40,497 bases of DNA from contig JAHHHR010000067.1 in the NCBI GenBank assembly GCA_019359245.1, positions 1 to 40,497 of the forward strand. Reading direction: 5' to 3'. This DNA comes from Nostoc desertorum CM1-VF14 (lineage in GTDB: Bacteria > Cyanobacteriota > Cyanobacteriia > Cyanobacteriales > Nostocaceae). The translations under genes and the position numbers were made by a program. Positions 30,462-38,711 of the stretch are shown here, piece by piece. Below the pieces are notes generated by a model that worked only from the letters and a program-made list of their open reading frames with translations, was not told where the DNA came from and did not search any database. Numbering within the stretch: the first letter of the stretch is position 1; every line of letters begins with the position of its first letter.

Positions 30462-31094
30462 ATGAAAGTCGTGAATAGAAAAATGCTCAAGAAATCTCTG
30501 CTTAATTTTTTAATTTTGCCTGTTTCTCTAGTTTCCTCGCTGTCTATAGGAATACTGGGGAATTCCCACGCGGATGCTTTACCAGGGCAAAGTACAGAGG
30601 AAGTAGGCACTTGGATTAAAGCACATCCCACACTCCGCCCCAGGAGTGGGGAGCAATTGTTTGTGCAAAAGACTGATACTGCTGCTCAAAGATTCACTTT
30701 TCAAGCGTCGGTATTGCCTCCCGGTAGGGTAGAATTTTCTAAAGACCGTGGCAGAATTCGCTCTGAGCGCATTTCCATGTATGATGCCATTAACGGCATG
30801 ACATTTACGCGTCTCCAAGAATCCTTGCGCGTGATTTATGGCTTGGAGATTTATCAAGACTACGATCGCGCCCAAGTCGTGTACCAGTATCCCAGCGAAA
30901 AGGTAGTTAACTCGGCGCGTTTTGCCAAAACTCCGATTCGGGAAGCTTTAAAGGGAGAATTACGAGTAGGCGATCGCTATGTATATTGGGTGGAAATTGC
31001 CCAACCCAAAACTGGCAAAGCTTTTACCGGTCAAATGACGGTTTTGCTCAAAACTGACTTAGACAAGTTAGAAAAGGAACTGCAAATTCGGTAA
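30462..31094 (+). CDS. Secreted protein of unknown function
   Basis: A 210-residue protein with a long signal peptide: positively charged start (MKVVNRKMLKK), hydrophobic stretch (about 13-32) and a likely signal peptidase cut after SHADA (about residue 39). The mature part (~170 residues) contains GTWIKAHPTLRP and GDRYVYWVEIAQPKTGKAF, with no Cys, and appears to be a beta-rich periplasmic or extracellular domain. I do not recognise the family; such proteins are common in filamentous cyanobacteria. It lies divergently from the PIN gene and convergently to the 122-residue gene. Confidence 0.75.
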   Translation: MKVVNRKMLKKSLLNFLILPVSLVSSLSIGILGNSHADALPGQSTEEVGTWIKAHPTLRPRSGEQLFVQKTDTAAQRFTFQASVLPPGRVEFSKDRGRIRSERISMYDAINGMTFTRLQESLRVIYGLEIYQDYDRAQVVYQYPSEKVVNSARFAKTPIREALKGELRVGDRYVYWVEIAQPKTGKAFTGQMTVLLKTDLDKLEKELQIR

Positions 31095-31166
31095 TGGGCA
31101 TTGGGTATTAGGTATTCCCCTTATCTCCCTCATCCCTTCTCATTAAAAGATTACTGAATTGGTGTT

Positions 31167-31535
31167 CTACAACTTCCCCAACCCTATAGGAGCGAGGGTT
31201 TGCCATGTACCCGAAAAGATACTTTCAGATGCTAAAGAAATTCTCACCAAATCTTCCTTCAGTAGTGGTGGCCAATCTATCCCGGCTTTACGCCCTGCGG
31301 CAAATAGTTGTTGTGCCTTAACGCTTAACTGATAAAGTGTCAAAGCCAGTTCTCGGTCTAGGGTCTTTGCATCTTTGAGGGCTTCAAATACCACTTTCAA
31401 TGCCAACAAAATCGAGGTGATCTGACCGGGTACCGGCGGTTTCCCCTGTTTCATACGCGTCAACAGCGCATCTGGGTTTTCCTCGGTTGTGATTGTCTGA
31501 TCTATGAGGAGTTTCCGAGCTGTTTCGTAATTCAT
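31167..31535 (-). CDS. Conserved-looking helical protein of unknown function
   Basis: A 122-residue predicted soluble and mainly helical protein. Notable segments are GKPPVPGQITSILLALKVVFEALKD cut by a Pro-rich turn, LTLYQLSVKAQQLFAAGRKAGIDWPPLL, and an ending SGTWQTLAPIGLGKL. There is no Cys and no catalytic motif. The composition and even codon use resemble a real gene and not a shadow frame, but no family is recognised. It is a single gene on the minus strand, with ATG at 31535. Confidence 0.65.
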   Translation of the reverse strand: MNYETARKLLIDQTITTEENPDALLTRMKQGKPPVPGQITSILLALKVVFEALKDAKTLDRELALTLYQLSVKAQQLFAAGRKAGIDWPPLLKEDLVRISLASESIFSGTWQTLAPIGLGKL

Positions 31536-31744
31536 GTAGTCAGTTTAGCGTACATTCTACTTCAGCAGTAATACTTAATTAAAAAGTCATAAAACTGGCT
31601 TTTGGTTATTTATAGCAATCTCATTTGATTTATGAAAAGATAGGCTTGGGGAAGATGCTGGATAATTGGCGATGCTCTAGGTTAACTAGATAAACTGACA
31701 TATAATATCTTTGAAAAATACGCCCCTTTGGAATCAGAAGCAAA

Positions 31745-31981
31745 ATGATGTCACCGAATTTACTAGAAATTGAGCGTTCCGTCCGTGCCTTATCTGTGGA
31801 AGAACAACTTTGGCTGTTAGAAAGTATTGCTCGACAAATCCGAGAAAGTGAGTATAAAAAAGATAAGTTGCCTGATGTGAAAAAGTCAGAAGACCAACTG
31901 CAAGTAATGGTTAGTGAGGTAAAAATTCCAACAGAAATTGCTGCTATAACTGATGAGTTTGCGATTTCTGAAATACTGTGA
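31745..31981 (+). CDS. Small antitoxin-like protein without a partner
   Basis: A 78-residue protein starting MMSPNLLEIERSVRALSVEEQLWLLESIARQIRES. The amphipathic N-terminal half resembles short cyanobacterial antitoxin-like proteins that precede PIN or MazF-type toxins. The C-terminal half is polar and probably disordered until it contacts a partner. No toxin-like frame follows in the next 500 bp, so it is an orphan or has lost its partner. The start could be either of the two ATGs at 31745 and 31748. Confidence 0.55.
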   Translation: MMSPNLLEIERSVRALSVEEQLWLLESIARQIRESEYKKDKLPDVKKSEDQLQVMVSEVKIPTEIAAITDEFAISEIL

Positions 31982-32495
31982 TATTGAAAAGTAGAAATTA
32001 TAAATTTGCCAGATTTAAAAACTCAAATATACAGCTTTTATATATCTCTCGTTCCCAGTCATAAACTGGGAATGCGATATAGTACTTTCCCACAACTAAT
32101 TTAAGGTTGCTATAGTTGCCAATCAATAGATACCATAGATAATTTCTGTATCTAGTACGCCTCGGCGGAAATAGAACAACCATTTAAAATTCCTAAAAAG
32201 CCCATGAATTTTGACTTTTGCCTTGCGGTACTAGTCTTTTAGATTTACTTTTGTTTCATTTGTCTTTACGATTCAACCCCATTATGGTATTTAACTGGGG
32301 TAAATACGCTCCTATGATGTTGCTAATTAATAAAGCAATAGGGACGATCTCGCAAAACTACTTATCAAGGGTGCTCATTACATTGTTTGAAGTTATGTAG
32401 CCTTTTGATTACGGACTATCAATCACTGCGGTAAACTATGCGTTGATTATGATTCTTTCGCAGAGAAGAACACCTCGAAAGGAGCGGTTTTTTCA
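31982..32495. other. Intergenic region upstream of psaC
   Basis: A 514-bp region. It contains a hairpin repeat at 32051-32073 (GTTCCCAGT-loop-ACTGGGAAT, a sequence style often dispersed in cyanobacterial genomes) and the presumed psaC promoter in the right-hand 150 bp. No toxin gene or other frame was recognised. Confidence 0.55.
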
Positions 32496-32741
32496 ATGTC
32501 TCATACCGTTAAAATCTACGATACCTGCATTGGCTGCACCCAATGCGTCCGCGCTTGCCCTACTGATGTACTGGAGATGGTTCCTTGGGATGGCTGTAAA
32601 GCTGCTCAAATTGCCTCTTCACCCCGTACAGAAGACTGCGTGGGCTGTAAGCGCTGCGAAACCGCTTGTCCCACCGACTTTTTGAGCATCCGGGTTTACC
32701 TGGGCGCTGAAACAACTCGCAGTATGGGTCTGGCTTACTAA
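32496..32741 (+). CDS. psaC: Photosystem I iron-sulfur subunit PsaC
   Basis: An 81-residue protein that binds the terminal clusters FA and FB of photosystem I on the stromal/cytoplasmic face. Both CxxCxxCxxxCP motifs are intact: CIGCTQCVRACP (residues 11-22) and CVGCKRCETACP (48-59). The length and the ending RSMGLAY match the nearly invariant cyanobacterial protein. A strong AAAGGAG site lies before the ATG. It is monocistronic by position, with glmS about 380 bp downstream. Confidence 0.99.
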   Translation: MSHTVKIYDTCIGCTQCVRACPTDVLEMVPWDGCKAAQIASSPRTEDCVGCKRCETACPTDFLSIRVYLGAETTRSMGLAY

Positions 32742-33123
32742 AAAGCTCAGTGCTAAGTCACCGAACTTCTGATCGCAATGCGGGTCTACTGCCCAACCGT
32801 TCTTCCAGAACTGTTGCCTTGTCTTCTTTGGACAACAAGGGAGAGGCGCAAGCCTTTGCTTTGCTCAGAGTTCTCGCTGAGTTCTGGGTCTTGAGTCCTG
32901 AGGCAAAAGAAGTAAATCAAAAAAACAATTTATTGATTCTTCACTCAGCCCTCAGAACTCAGAACTCAGTGTTCAAAACTTTTAAAGTTTTTTAATAGCA
33001 AGCATGTTTAGAAACACCTAGTGGTAGAGGGAGTAATTTACTCCCTTTTTTATTTGCAAAACGTCGAGTTTGTGCTAAGAACTATACTGGATTTAATCAT
33101 CCTGAAAAAAAGTGGTGTGAACA
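32742..33123. other. Intergenic region between psaC and glmS
   Basis: A 382-bp region. It contains an imperfect inverted repeat made of TGAGTTCTG/CAGAACTCA units (about 32874-32972), which could fold in the psaC 3' untranslated RNA, and a terminator hairpin at 33028-33051. The glmS promoter should be between 33050 and 33100; a TATACT lies at about 33083, without a good -35. Confidence 0.55.
33028..33051 (+). terminator. Rho-independent terminator between psaC and glmS
   Basis: AGGGAGTA (33028-33035) and TACTCCCT (33039-33046) form an 8-bp stem with a 3-nt loop, followed by a run of T residues to 33051. It is about 290 bp after the psaC stop and would end long psaC transcripts before glmS. 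Confidence 0.75.
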
Positions 33124-35007
33124 ATGTGCGGAATCGTTGGATATATAGGCACTCAAGCAGCGACAGACATTTTACTGGCTGGGCTGGAAAAACTAGAGTA
33201 TAGGGGTTACGATTCGGCTGGAATCGCCACTGTTTGGGAAGGTGAGGTTAATTGTGTGCGGGCGAAGGGTAAATTGCATAACCTGCGTTCTAAACTGGAA
33301 CAAATAGAAACGCCTGCCCAAATTGGTATAGGTCACACTCGCTGGGCAACTCATGGAAAACCAGAAGAGTACAACGCCCATCCCCACATGGATACGGCAA
33401 AGCGAGTGGCGGTGGTGCAAAATGGCATTATCGAAAATTACCGCGAGTTGCGCGAGGAACTCAAAGGGAAAGGACACCAATTTCTTTCTGAAACCGATAC
33501 AGAAGTAATTCCCCATCTCATAGCCGAATTTTTAAAGGATGTTCCCCCCTCATCTCCCTCATCTGGCTTCCTAGAGGCAATTCGCCAAGCCGTTAACTGT
33601 TTGCGCGGGGCGTTTGCACTTGCAGTGATTTCTGCTGACTACCCCGATGAATTGATTGTTGTTCGCCAACAAGCGCCTTTGGTAATTGGTTTTGGGCAAG
33701 GGGAGTTCTTTTGTGCGTCTGACACGCCTGCGATCGTTTCCTACACCCGTGCAGTGCTACCTCTAGAAAATGGCGAAATTGCCCGCCTCACACCTTTGGG
33801 CGTTGAGATTTACAATTTTGCTGGCGATAGGTTAAAAAAACAACCCCGGCTGCTCAATTTCAATCCTGCAATGGTAGAAAAGCAGGGATTCAAACACTTC
33901 ATGCTCAAAGAAATCCATGAGCAACCAGGGGTAGTAAGAGCTAGTTTAGAAGCTTATTTTAGTAATCTAGGGCAATCTGAGCGATCGCCAATTAATCTGG
34001 GTTTGCCAGAAGATTTTTATACCGATTTAGAACAAATTCAAATTGTTGCCTGTGGTACTAGTTGGCACGCAGCATTAATCGGCAAATATTTACTTGAACA
34101 ACTTGCAGGAATTTCTACTCAGGTACATTACGCTTCTGAGTATCGCTATGCACCCTCACCATTGACACCCAATACCTTGATTGTTGGTGTTACCCAATCA
34201 GGTGAAACTGCTGATACCTTAGCAGCTTTGACAATGGAAAAAGAACGTCGCCAGGGGAAAGAACCGAAATATCAAGCACGACTGCTAGGAATTACTAATC
34301 GCCCAGAAAGTAGCCTTGGTCATATGATGCCGCATATCATCAGTACCCTGGCAGGAATTGAAATTGGAGTAGCGGCGACAAAAACTTTTACCGCTCAACT
34401 GATGGCATTTTATGCTTTAGCATTGGATTTAGCTTATCGTCGCCAGACTGTTTCACCAGACACATTAGAGAATATTATTAGCGGGTTGCGACAAATTCCT
34501 AAAGAAATTGAGGCAACTTTAGAAAGTCAAGAAAGTTTAACTGAACAGTTAGCCCACGAATTTGCTGAAACCAAGGATTTCATTTTTGTAGGAAGGGGCA
34601 TTAACTTTCCTATTGCTTTGGAGGGAGCGTTGAAATTAAAAGAAATCAGCTACATTCACGCCGAAGGTTATCCGGCTGGAGAGATGAAACATGGTCCAAT
34701 CGCACTTTTAGATGCGAAAGTACCAGTAGTTGCGATCGCAATCCCTGGTAGTGTGTACGAAAAAGTTATTTCTAATGCCCAAGAAGCCAAAGCCAGAGAT
34801 TCTCGCTTAATTGGTGTGACTCCCGTCAACGATGGCGAAGCTGCGGAAATTTTTGACGATCTTCTTCCCATCTCTCATGTACAAGAATTACTTTCTCCGA
34901 TTTTGACAGTAGTTCCTTTGCAATTATTGGCTTATCATATTGCAGCTCGCCGCGGTTTGGATGTCGATCAGCCAAGGAATTTAGCTAAAAGTGTTACGGT
35001 AGAATAG
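33124..35007 (+). CDS. glmS: Glutamine-fructose-6-phosphate aminotransferase (isomerizing)
   Basis: A 627-residue enzyme making glucosamine-6-phosphate from fructose-6-phosphate and glutamine, the first step to UDP-GlcNAc for peptidoglycan and glycans. The N-terminal glutaminase domain begins MCGIVGYIG with the nucleophile Cys2 exposed after Met removal, followed by RGYDSAG and GHTRWATHG. Two SIS isomerase domains occupy about 290-460 and 470-620, with CGTSWHA, SQSGETADT, EIGVAATKTFTAQL and the C-terminal RGLDVDQPRNLAKSVTVE. No glmS ribozyme motif was recognised upstream. Confidence 0.98.
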   Translation: MCGIVGYIGTQAATDILLAGLEKLEYRGYDSAGIATVWEGEVNCVRAKGKLHNLRSKLEQIETPAQIGIGHTRWATHGKPEEYNAHPHMDTAKRVAVVQNGIIENYRELREELKGKGHQFLSETDTEVIPHLIAEFLKDVPPSSPSSGFLEAIRQAVNCLRGAFALAVISADYPDELIVVRQQAPLVIGFGQGEFFCASDTPAIVSYTRAVLPLENGEIARLTPLGVEIYNFAGDRLKKQPRLLNFNPAMVEKQGFKHFMLKEIHEQPGVVRASLEAYFSNLGQSERSPINLGLPEDFYTDLEQIQIVACGTSWHAALIGKYLLEQLAGISTQVHYASEYRYAPSPLTPNTLIVGVTQSGETADTLAALTMEKERRQGKEPKYQARLLGITNRPESSLGHMMPHIISTLAGIEIGVAATKTFTAQLMAFYALALDLAYRRQTVSPDTLENIISGLRQIPKEIEATLESQESLTEQLAHEFAETKDFIFVGRGINFPIALEGALKLKEISYIHAEGYPAGEMKHGPIALLDAKVPVVAIAIPGSVYEKVISNAQEAKARDSRLIGVTPVNDGEAAEIFDDLLPISHVQELLSPILTVVPLQLLAYHIAARRGLDVDQPRNLAKSVTVE

Positions 35008-35184
35008 TATAATTTTATACTATTGTATTTTTTTTGTAATCATGGCTTCTGAACAAGTTATATGGCTTGCAGAAGCTATTTTTCATAAACAGAATACGTA
35101 TATAGATTATATAATAAAATATTACAAATTGAAATCGGTTTTTACAGGGAAGATTTAAATTATAGAAATGCGATCGCAGAAACT

Positions 35185-35646
35185 TCAATGCTCCTGAGAA
35201 TGGTAACTAGCTTTCAACAGTTTTCCCCAGATTGCATTGTAAGGATGTACAAGGTGTGTCGGCTGCTCGTCTCTAAAAATGAGCCTTCCTTCATTTGCCC
35301 ACTCAAAAATTCCACCCCTTAAGTTATAAATGCACTTCATCCCAGCTTTATCGAGCTGCTGGGCTAATTTGGCGCTACGATAGCCAACAGCGCAGTACAC
35401 GACAATTGATCTGCCTTTTGAAACTGTTGAAAGTTCTGTTAAATCAGATGAGAGAGCGTTTATATGCACTGCTGTTTCGATATGGCTCACCGCATACTCT
35501 GTCTGACTTCGTGCATCTAGCACTAATGGCCGCGGCTTTGCAGAATCTAATAGCAATTGAGCTAATTCCTTACTTGTAATTTCCTCAACATTAGGAAACT
35601 GCAATCTAATCAGAAGTTTAAGAAAGTTAAACGTAAGCGATCGCAC
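35185..35646 (-). CDS. Rhodanese-like domain protein
   Basis: About 153 residues with one rhodanese domain: VDARSQTEYAVSHIETAVHI, the active-site loop CAVGYRS with Cys85 in this numbering, and YNLRGGIFEWANEGR. Single-domain rhodaneses transfer or carry sulfane sulfur; the substrate is unknown. The frame is open to a TTG at 35703, adding 19 residues; I prefer the GTG at 35646, preceded by an AGAGAG stretch, which gives an N-terminal amphipathic segment RSLTFNFLKLLIRLQ. It lies just downstream of the SRPBCC and NUDIX genes on the same strand and may be in that unit. Confidence 0.82.
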   Translation of the reverse strand: MRSLTFNFLKLLIRLQFPNVEEITSKELAQLLLDSAKPRPLVLDARSQTEYAVSHIETAVHINALSSDLTELSTVSKGRSIVVYCAVGYRSAKLAQQLDKAGMKCIYNLRGGIFEWANEGRLIFRDEQPTHLVHPYNAIWGKLLKASYHSQEH

Positions 35647-35731
35647 TTGTAAAAATACTCTCTCTTTTTTATAGATAATTGCAAGTTTGATTGTAAATAT
35701 CAAGAGTATGGTTTGGAATACTTCTCAGGTT

Positions 35732-36331
35732 TTAAATATTAATCTCATAGCTACATTCAGCTAAACTTTTTAGCCTCAAAAATTGCTGACGCATCATTAT
35801 TAAATCTCCCCAAGGAACAAAATAGCGCATCCATGACCAAAACTTATTTTTGGGATAGAAAATATGCCCTTTGAGAATCAAACGGCAAGTGCTTTCTGAT
35901 AACGGATAAACTACATAACTCGCTGCAATATTGCCAAACATAGTAATGGCTCTTTCATCATCCATCACTATTGTTAAATGTCGGTTTTGTTCAAACTCAA
36001 CAAGTTTAAAAATACCCATAACTCTTTGAGAAGGTGCTAACTTTTCTACACCTGGAAGCAGTTTTTCTGGGCTTGGAGGGTCTGATACTAAATTTTTAAC
36101 TGGAAAAAATATCCTTTCGAGGCGGTCAATCCAGTCATAACTGTAAGATCCGACCTGAAGTTGGCATAGCCATCGAAATAATACTTGAGTTGGTGCTTTC
36201 ACATTTATGGCTCGAAAATATACCTCATCACTATTTTCTATGTATTGGTCGCATGGAAACGACATTAATCTCTCTTCAGGCATACAACCCCAATTGTATG
36301 GAATATTTCCTTTTATATTAAAGTTTTCCAT
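35732..36331 (-). CDS. SRPBCC (START/Bet v1-like) superfamily protein
   Basis: A 199-residue protein with the pattern of uncharacterised SRPBCC proteins: WGCMPEER at the N-terminus, YFRAINVKAPTQVLFRWLCQLQVGSYSYDWIDRLER, then an internal beta section and FWSWMRYFVPWGDLIMMRQQFL as the long C-terminal helix. The fold encloses a hydrophobic pocket for lipids or polyketide-like ligands; the ligand is unknown. The ATG shares one base with the stop codon of the NUDIX gene (TAATG), so the two are translationally coupled and presumably co-regulated. Confidence 0.75.
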   Translation of the reverse strand: MENFNIKGNIPYNWGCMPEERLMSFPCDQYIENSDEVYFRAINVKAPTQVLFRWLCQLQVGSYSYDWIDRLERIFFPVKNLVSDPPSPEKLLPGVEKLAPSQRVMGIFKLVEFEQNRHLTIVMDDERAITMFGNIAASYVVYPLSESTCRLILKGHIFYPKNKFWSWMRYFVPWGDLIMMRQQFLRLKSLAECSYEINI

Positions 36332-36882
36332 TAGTCAGAATTGATGTATTCGTTAAATGCTTTCAGAATTAGCACGCAGCTTGGCGCGTGTGTGATAACA
36401 TTATCCATCACCATTTTGACAGCTGTATTTAAGGGGATATGAAGTGTTTTTATCGTCTCTGTTCCTTCTTGGTGTGTTTCTGTTAAGGCTAGCTGCTTTG
36501 CTAAAAACATCTGCACTGGACAACGAACAATTGATGTATCTAAATCAACTATACCTAAATCAATTAATTCCGAGGCTTTAATGCCAACTTCTTCTTCAAT
36601 TTCACGTTGTGCTGCTTCTTGCCAAGGTTCATTCTCTTCAACTGCACCGCATACAACTTCGATGCTTTCTTTACCAAGAGCATACCGAAATTGCCGAATC
36701 AGATAGACGTTGCGATCGCTATCTATTGGCAAAATAGCAACGCCTGGTTTCATTTTAACGGTAGCATACATCCCGGGCTGCCCGTCAGGTTGCACAACTT
36801 GGTCTTCACAAACATTGATAAACGAATTCTGGTACTTCTGGTGGGTTTTTTGTATTGTCCAAGGTCCGTTTTTCTGCTCCAT
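36331..36882 (-). CDS. NUDIX hydrolase, ADP-ribose pyrophosphatase-like
   Basis: A 183-residue enzyme with an intact Nudix box at residues 79-101 (G-x5-E-x7-REIEEEVGI). The flanking VYLIRQFRYALGKESIEV and the N-terminal domain (about 1-45) that carries a WTIQKTHQKYQNSF segment resemble NudF-type ADP-ribose/nucleoside-diphosphate-sugar pyrophosphatases, which are dimers with swapped N-terminal strands. The frame stays open for 82 more codons to a TTG at 37128, but that part looks unrelated and untypical, so I start at the ATG at 36880-36882. It is first in a unit with the SRPBCC gene and possibly the rhodanese gene. Confidence 0.88.
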   Translation of the reverse strand: MEQKNGPWTIQKTHQKYQNSFINVCEDQVVQPDGQPGMYATVKMKPGVAILPIDSDRNVYLIRQFRYALGKESIEVVCGAVEENEPWQEAAQREIEEEVGIKASELIDLGIVDLDTSIVRCPVQMFLAKQLALTETHQEGTETIKTLHIPLNTAVKMVMDNVITHAPSCVLILKAFNEYINSD

Positions 36883-37233
36883 TATAATTTCTTTTGCTAT
36901 TGAGGTCGGCTGGCGTATCAGAAGTAATAACCTACCAGCAATCAAGGTTAATTGATTGTTGGTAGGTAGGTAACTGTTTGCTAGAGAGGTTGTTAAAATT
37001 TTGAAACCATTGCAATTCTCGATTTTTGGAAATCCTTCCTTTGCAGCTTGGATTTGTTTTACGCCAGAATGCTTTTCATCCTGTTCGGGCTGGTTGATTT
37101 TCCACCTGATATATACAATTGACCACAAGAAAGTTCAATTGTATATGTTAAGACGTTAATTAAAATCCATAGATTTAATTGCAGTAGCAAAGGCAAAGAC
37201 GAGTATTCATCCTACTCAAATTTCAAGAATTTT
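36883..37233. other. Intergenic region upstream of the NUDIX gene
   Basis: A 351-bp stretch. The NUDIX frame remains open to 37128 by chance or as a decayed extension. Around 36935-36965 lies an imperfect inverted repeat (ACCTACCA...TGGTAGGT). No gene was recognised. Confidence 0.45.
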
Positions 37234-37470
37234 TTAACGAGAATCTGTTCCTTGATTGGGATGTCCGGGTGTACGACTAGCTCCAGCCGCTTCTGATTCA
37301 GCACCGTGATGAACTTCACTACCTGATTCTTGACCAGTCATCCGATATCTTTCATCTAAAGGAGTATTACCCTCTTCTGTAGTTGGTACAGTAGTTTGGG
37401 TTCCAGGGTTATCTTCAGGGTCATATTTAGCGTCATCTTGCCGAGTATCTGGAGGAACGTTTGATGTCAT
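37234..37470 (-). CDS. Small hydrophilic, probably disordered protein
   Basis: A 78-residue protein rich in Thr, Glu, Gly, Asp, Pro and Ser, with no Cys, Leu only once, no Phe or Trp and no hydrophobic segment. It starts MTSNVPPDTRQDDAKYDPED and ends TPGHPNQGTDSR. Such composition suggests an intrinsically disordered, heat-soluble protein, perhaps tied to stress as the nearby catalase would suggest, but the function is unknown. The ATG is at 37468-37470. No family is recognised. Confidence 0.6.
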   Translation of the reverse strand: MTSNVPPDTRQDDAKYDPEDNPGTQTTVPTTEEGNTPLDERYRMTGQESGSEVHHGAESEAAGASRTPGHPNQGTDSR

Positions 37471-37864
37471 ATATTTATACCTTATTAAACAGGTTACTTA
37501 ATACCTTTGCCAAAAAAACATAAGCCTAACTTTTGCCAAGATAGTCAAATACAAGCAGATGCTTGATTATTAGGTAAAAGGTCAAAACTTTCACAGGATG
37601 GCAAGACAGTATAAATTACTGGCACAAAAACCATACGGGATTTTATTAGCTCAATTTTTTGCTATCAGGCAAAAAGAAACGTGTAAAATCTTAGGTTTGG
37701 TTTATGCCAATCCGTGTAAATTGGCGAAGGTATTATTTATTAGATTAGTTCTTTGTTCATATTGAGTTTACTATCTTCAGATAGAGAAACTTGTATCACT
37801 AATTTAGGAGAAATTCTGAGTACGAAATTGTAAAGATTGCTTTGGAGGAAAGGTTTGTTTTTTC
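37471..37864. other. Intergenic region next to the broken SDR gene
   Basis: A 394-bp region. The missing C-terminal half of the SDR gene would be expected at the right-hand end, but no frame there resembles it. A transposon-end-like ATTTATGCAACAAAG borders the break at about 37868-37882. Nothing else was recognised. Confidence 0.5.
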
Positions 37865-38371
37865 TCATTTATGCAACAAAGTTGAAGCCGAATAGGTTGA
37901 CTGGACTGGTGCTGCGCGATCGCCTAAAAAGCTGCCAACGTTGATGAGCGCACCAGTACTTTTGCGTTCCCCAAAGTGTTTGACAGCCGCACGGGAGCCA
38001 TAGACAACTCCCCAAAAGTTGGTGTCGAACATCCGCTTCATATCCGGTATCGTAACTTCTCGGCAGAAACCGAAGATGGATACACCCGCATTGTTAACCC
38101 AGGTGTCGAAATCTCCAAACTGTGCGATCGCCACATCAGCGATATGGTTAACGTCTTCTTCTTTCCCGACATCAGCAACGACGTAGGTAGCGTGGCCGCC
38201 TTTACTGCGGATCTCTTCTGCAAGTTGACTGAGCGCTTCTTCATTACGAGCTGCAAGGACAAGCTTCGCCCCACGTTGTGCAGCCATTCTGGCGGTGACT
38301 AAGCCAATCCCACTAGAAGCACCAGTAATGACAATCACTTGGTTTTGCAGGGGTTTGAGTCGATTACCCAT
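37865..38371 (-). pseudogene. Truncated short-chain dehydrogenase/reductase (SDR)
   Basis: A 168-residue frame with the N-terminal two thirds of a classical SDR: TGASSGIG (about 17-24) for NAD(P) binding, NNAG (about 92-95), and INVGSFLGD with the catalytic Ser. It then reads TYSAS, where the catalytic Tyr and the Lys four residues later (YxxxK) should follow, but goes on as TLLHK and stops. The Lys is missing, together with the ~80-160 C-terminal residues expected of this family. The sequence at the break (ACTTTGTTGCATAAAT on the coding strand) resembles an insertion-sequence end, pointing to an insertion followed by loss of the rest. Predicted inactive. Confidence 0.75.
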
Positions 38372-38711
38372 AACTTTTAATTTATGCTTACTTACTTTCG
38401 TAAATTCTTTATTTACCCATTTACGAAGCTAACTATTAGTACTTTAATGATCCTCTGATAAAAGAAGTAGGTAGGGGTTGGTTGATGTTAAATCAAAGTT
38501 GTAATTAGAAATACATATAATTTTTTTACTTTTCCCTTCTACATAATTGGAGCGACCATTCACTTTTAACTTATTCCTTAAGTATGACGTTTCAAAAAAC
38601 AGTAGTAGTTATTTTGCTTAATAGAAGGCAGCAAAACCTTTATTCTAAAGCTGTGTGGGATTACGGCACTACTAGTAGTGGATGAAAACTTAAATCAGAT
38701 TAAGAATAGAT
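38372..38711. promoter_or_regulatory. Divergent intergenic region upstream of the catalase
   Basis: A 340-bp region between the SDR remnant (minus) and the catalase gene (plus). A perfect 14-bp palindrome CACTACTAGTAGTG lies at 38667-38680, 31 bp before the catalase start, at a position suited to an operator. No gene was recognised. Confidence 0.5.

Noticed and set aside
32443..32685. 80-codon frame overlapping psaC in another frame
   Set aside because: psaC is certain and the overlapping frame has no independent support.
33000..33123. glmS ribozyme upstream of glmS
   Set aside because: No ribozyme core pattern was recognised; the structure at 33028-33051 is a simple terminator hairpin.
35647..35703. 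N-terminal 19-residue extension of the rhodanese protein
   Set aside because: It needs a TTG start without a ribosome site; the GTG at 35646 has a better context, although the longer form is not excluded.
36883..37128. N-terminal 82-residue extension of the NUDIX protein
   Set aside because: It would need a TTG start, does not resemble NUDIX N-termini, and a normal ATG giving the usual length lies at 36882.
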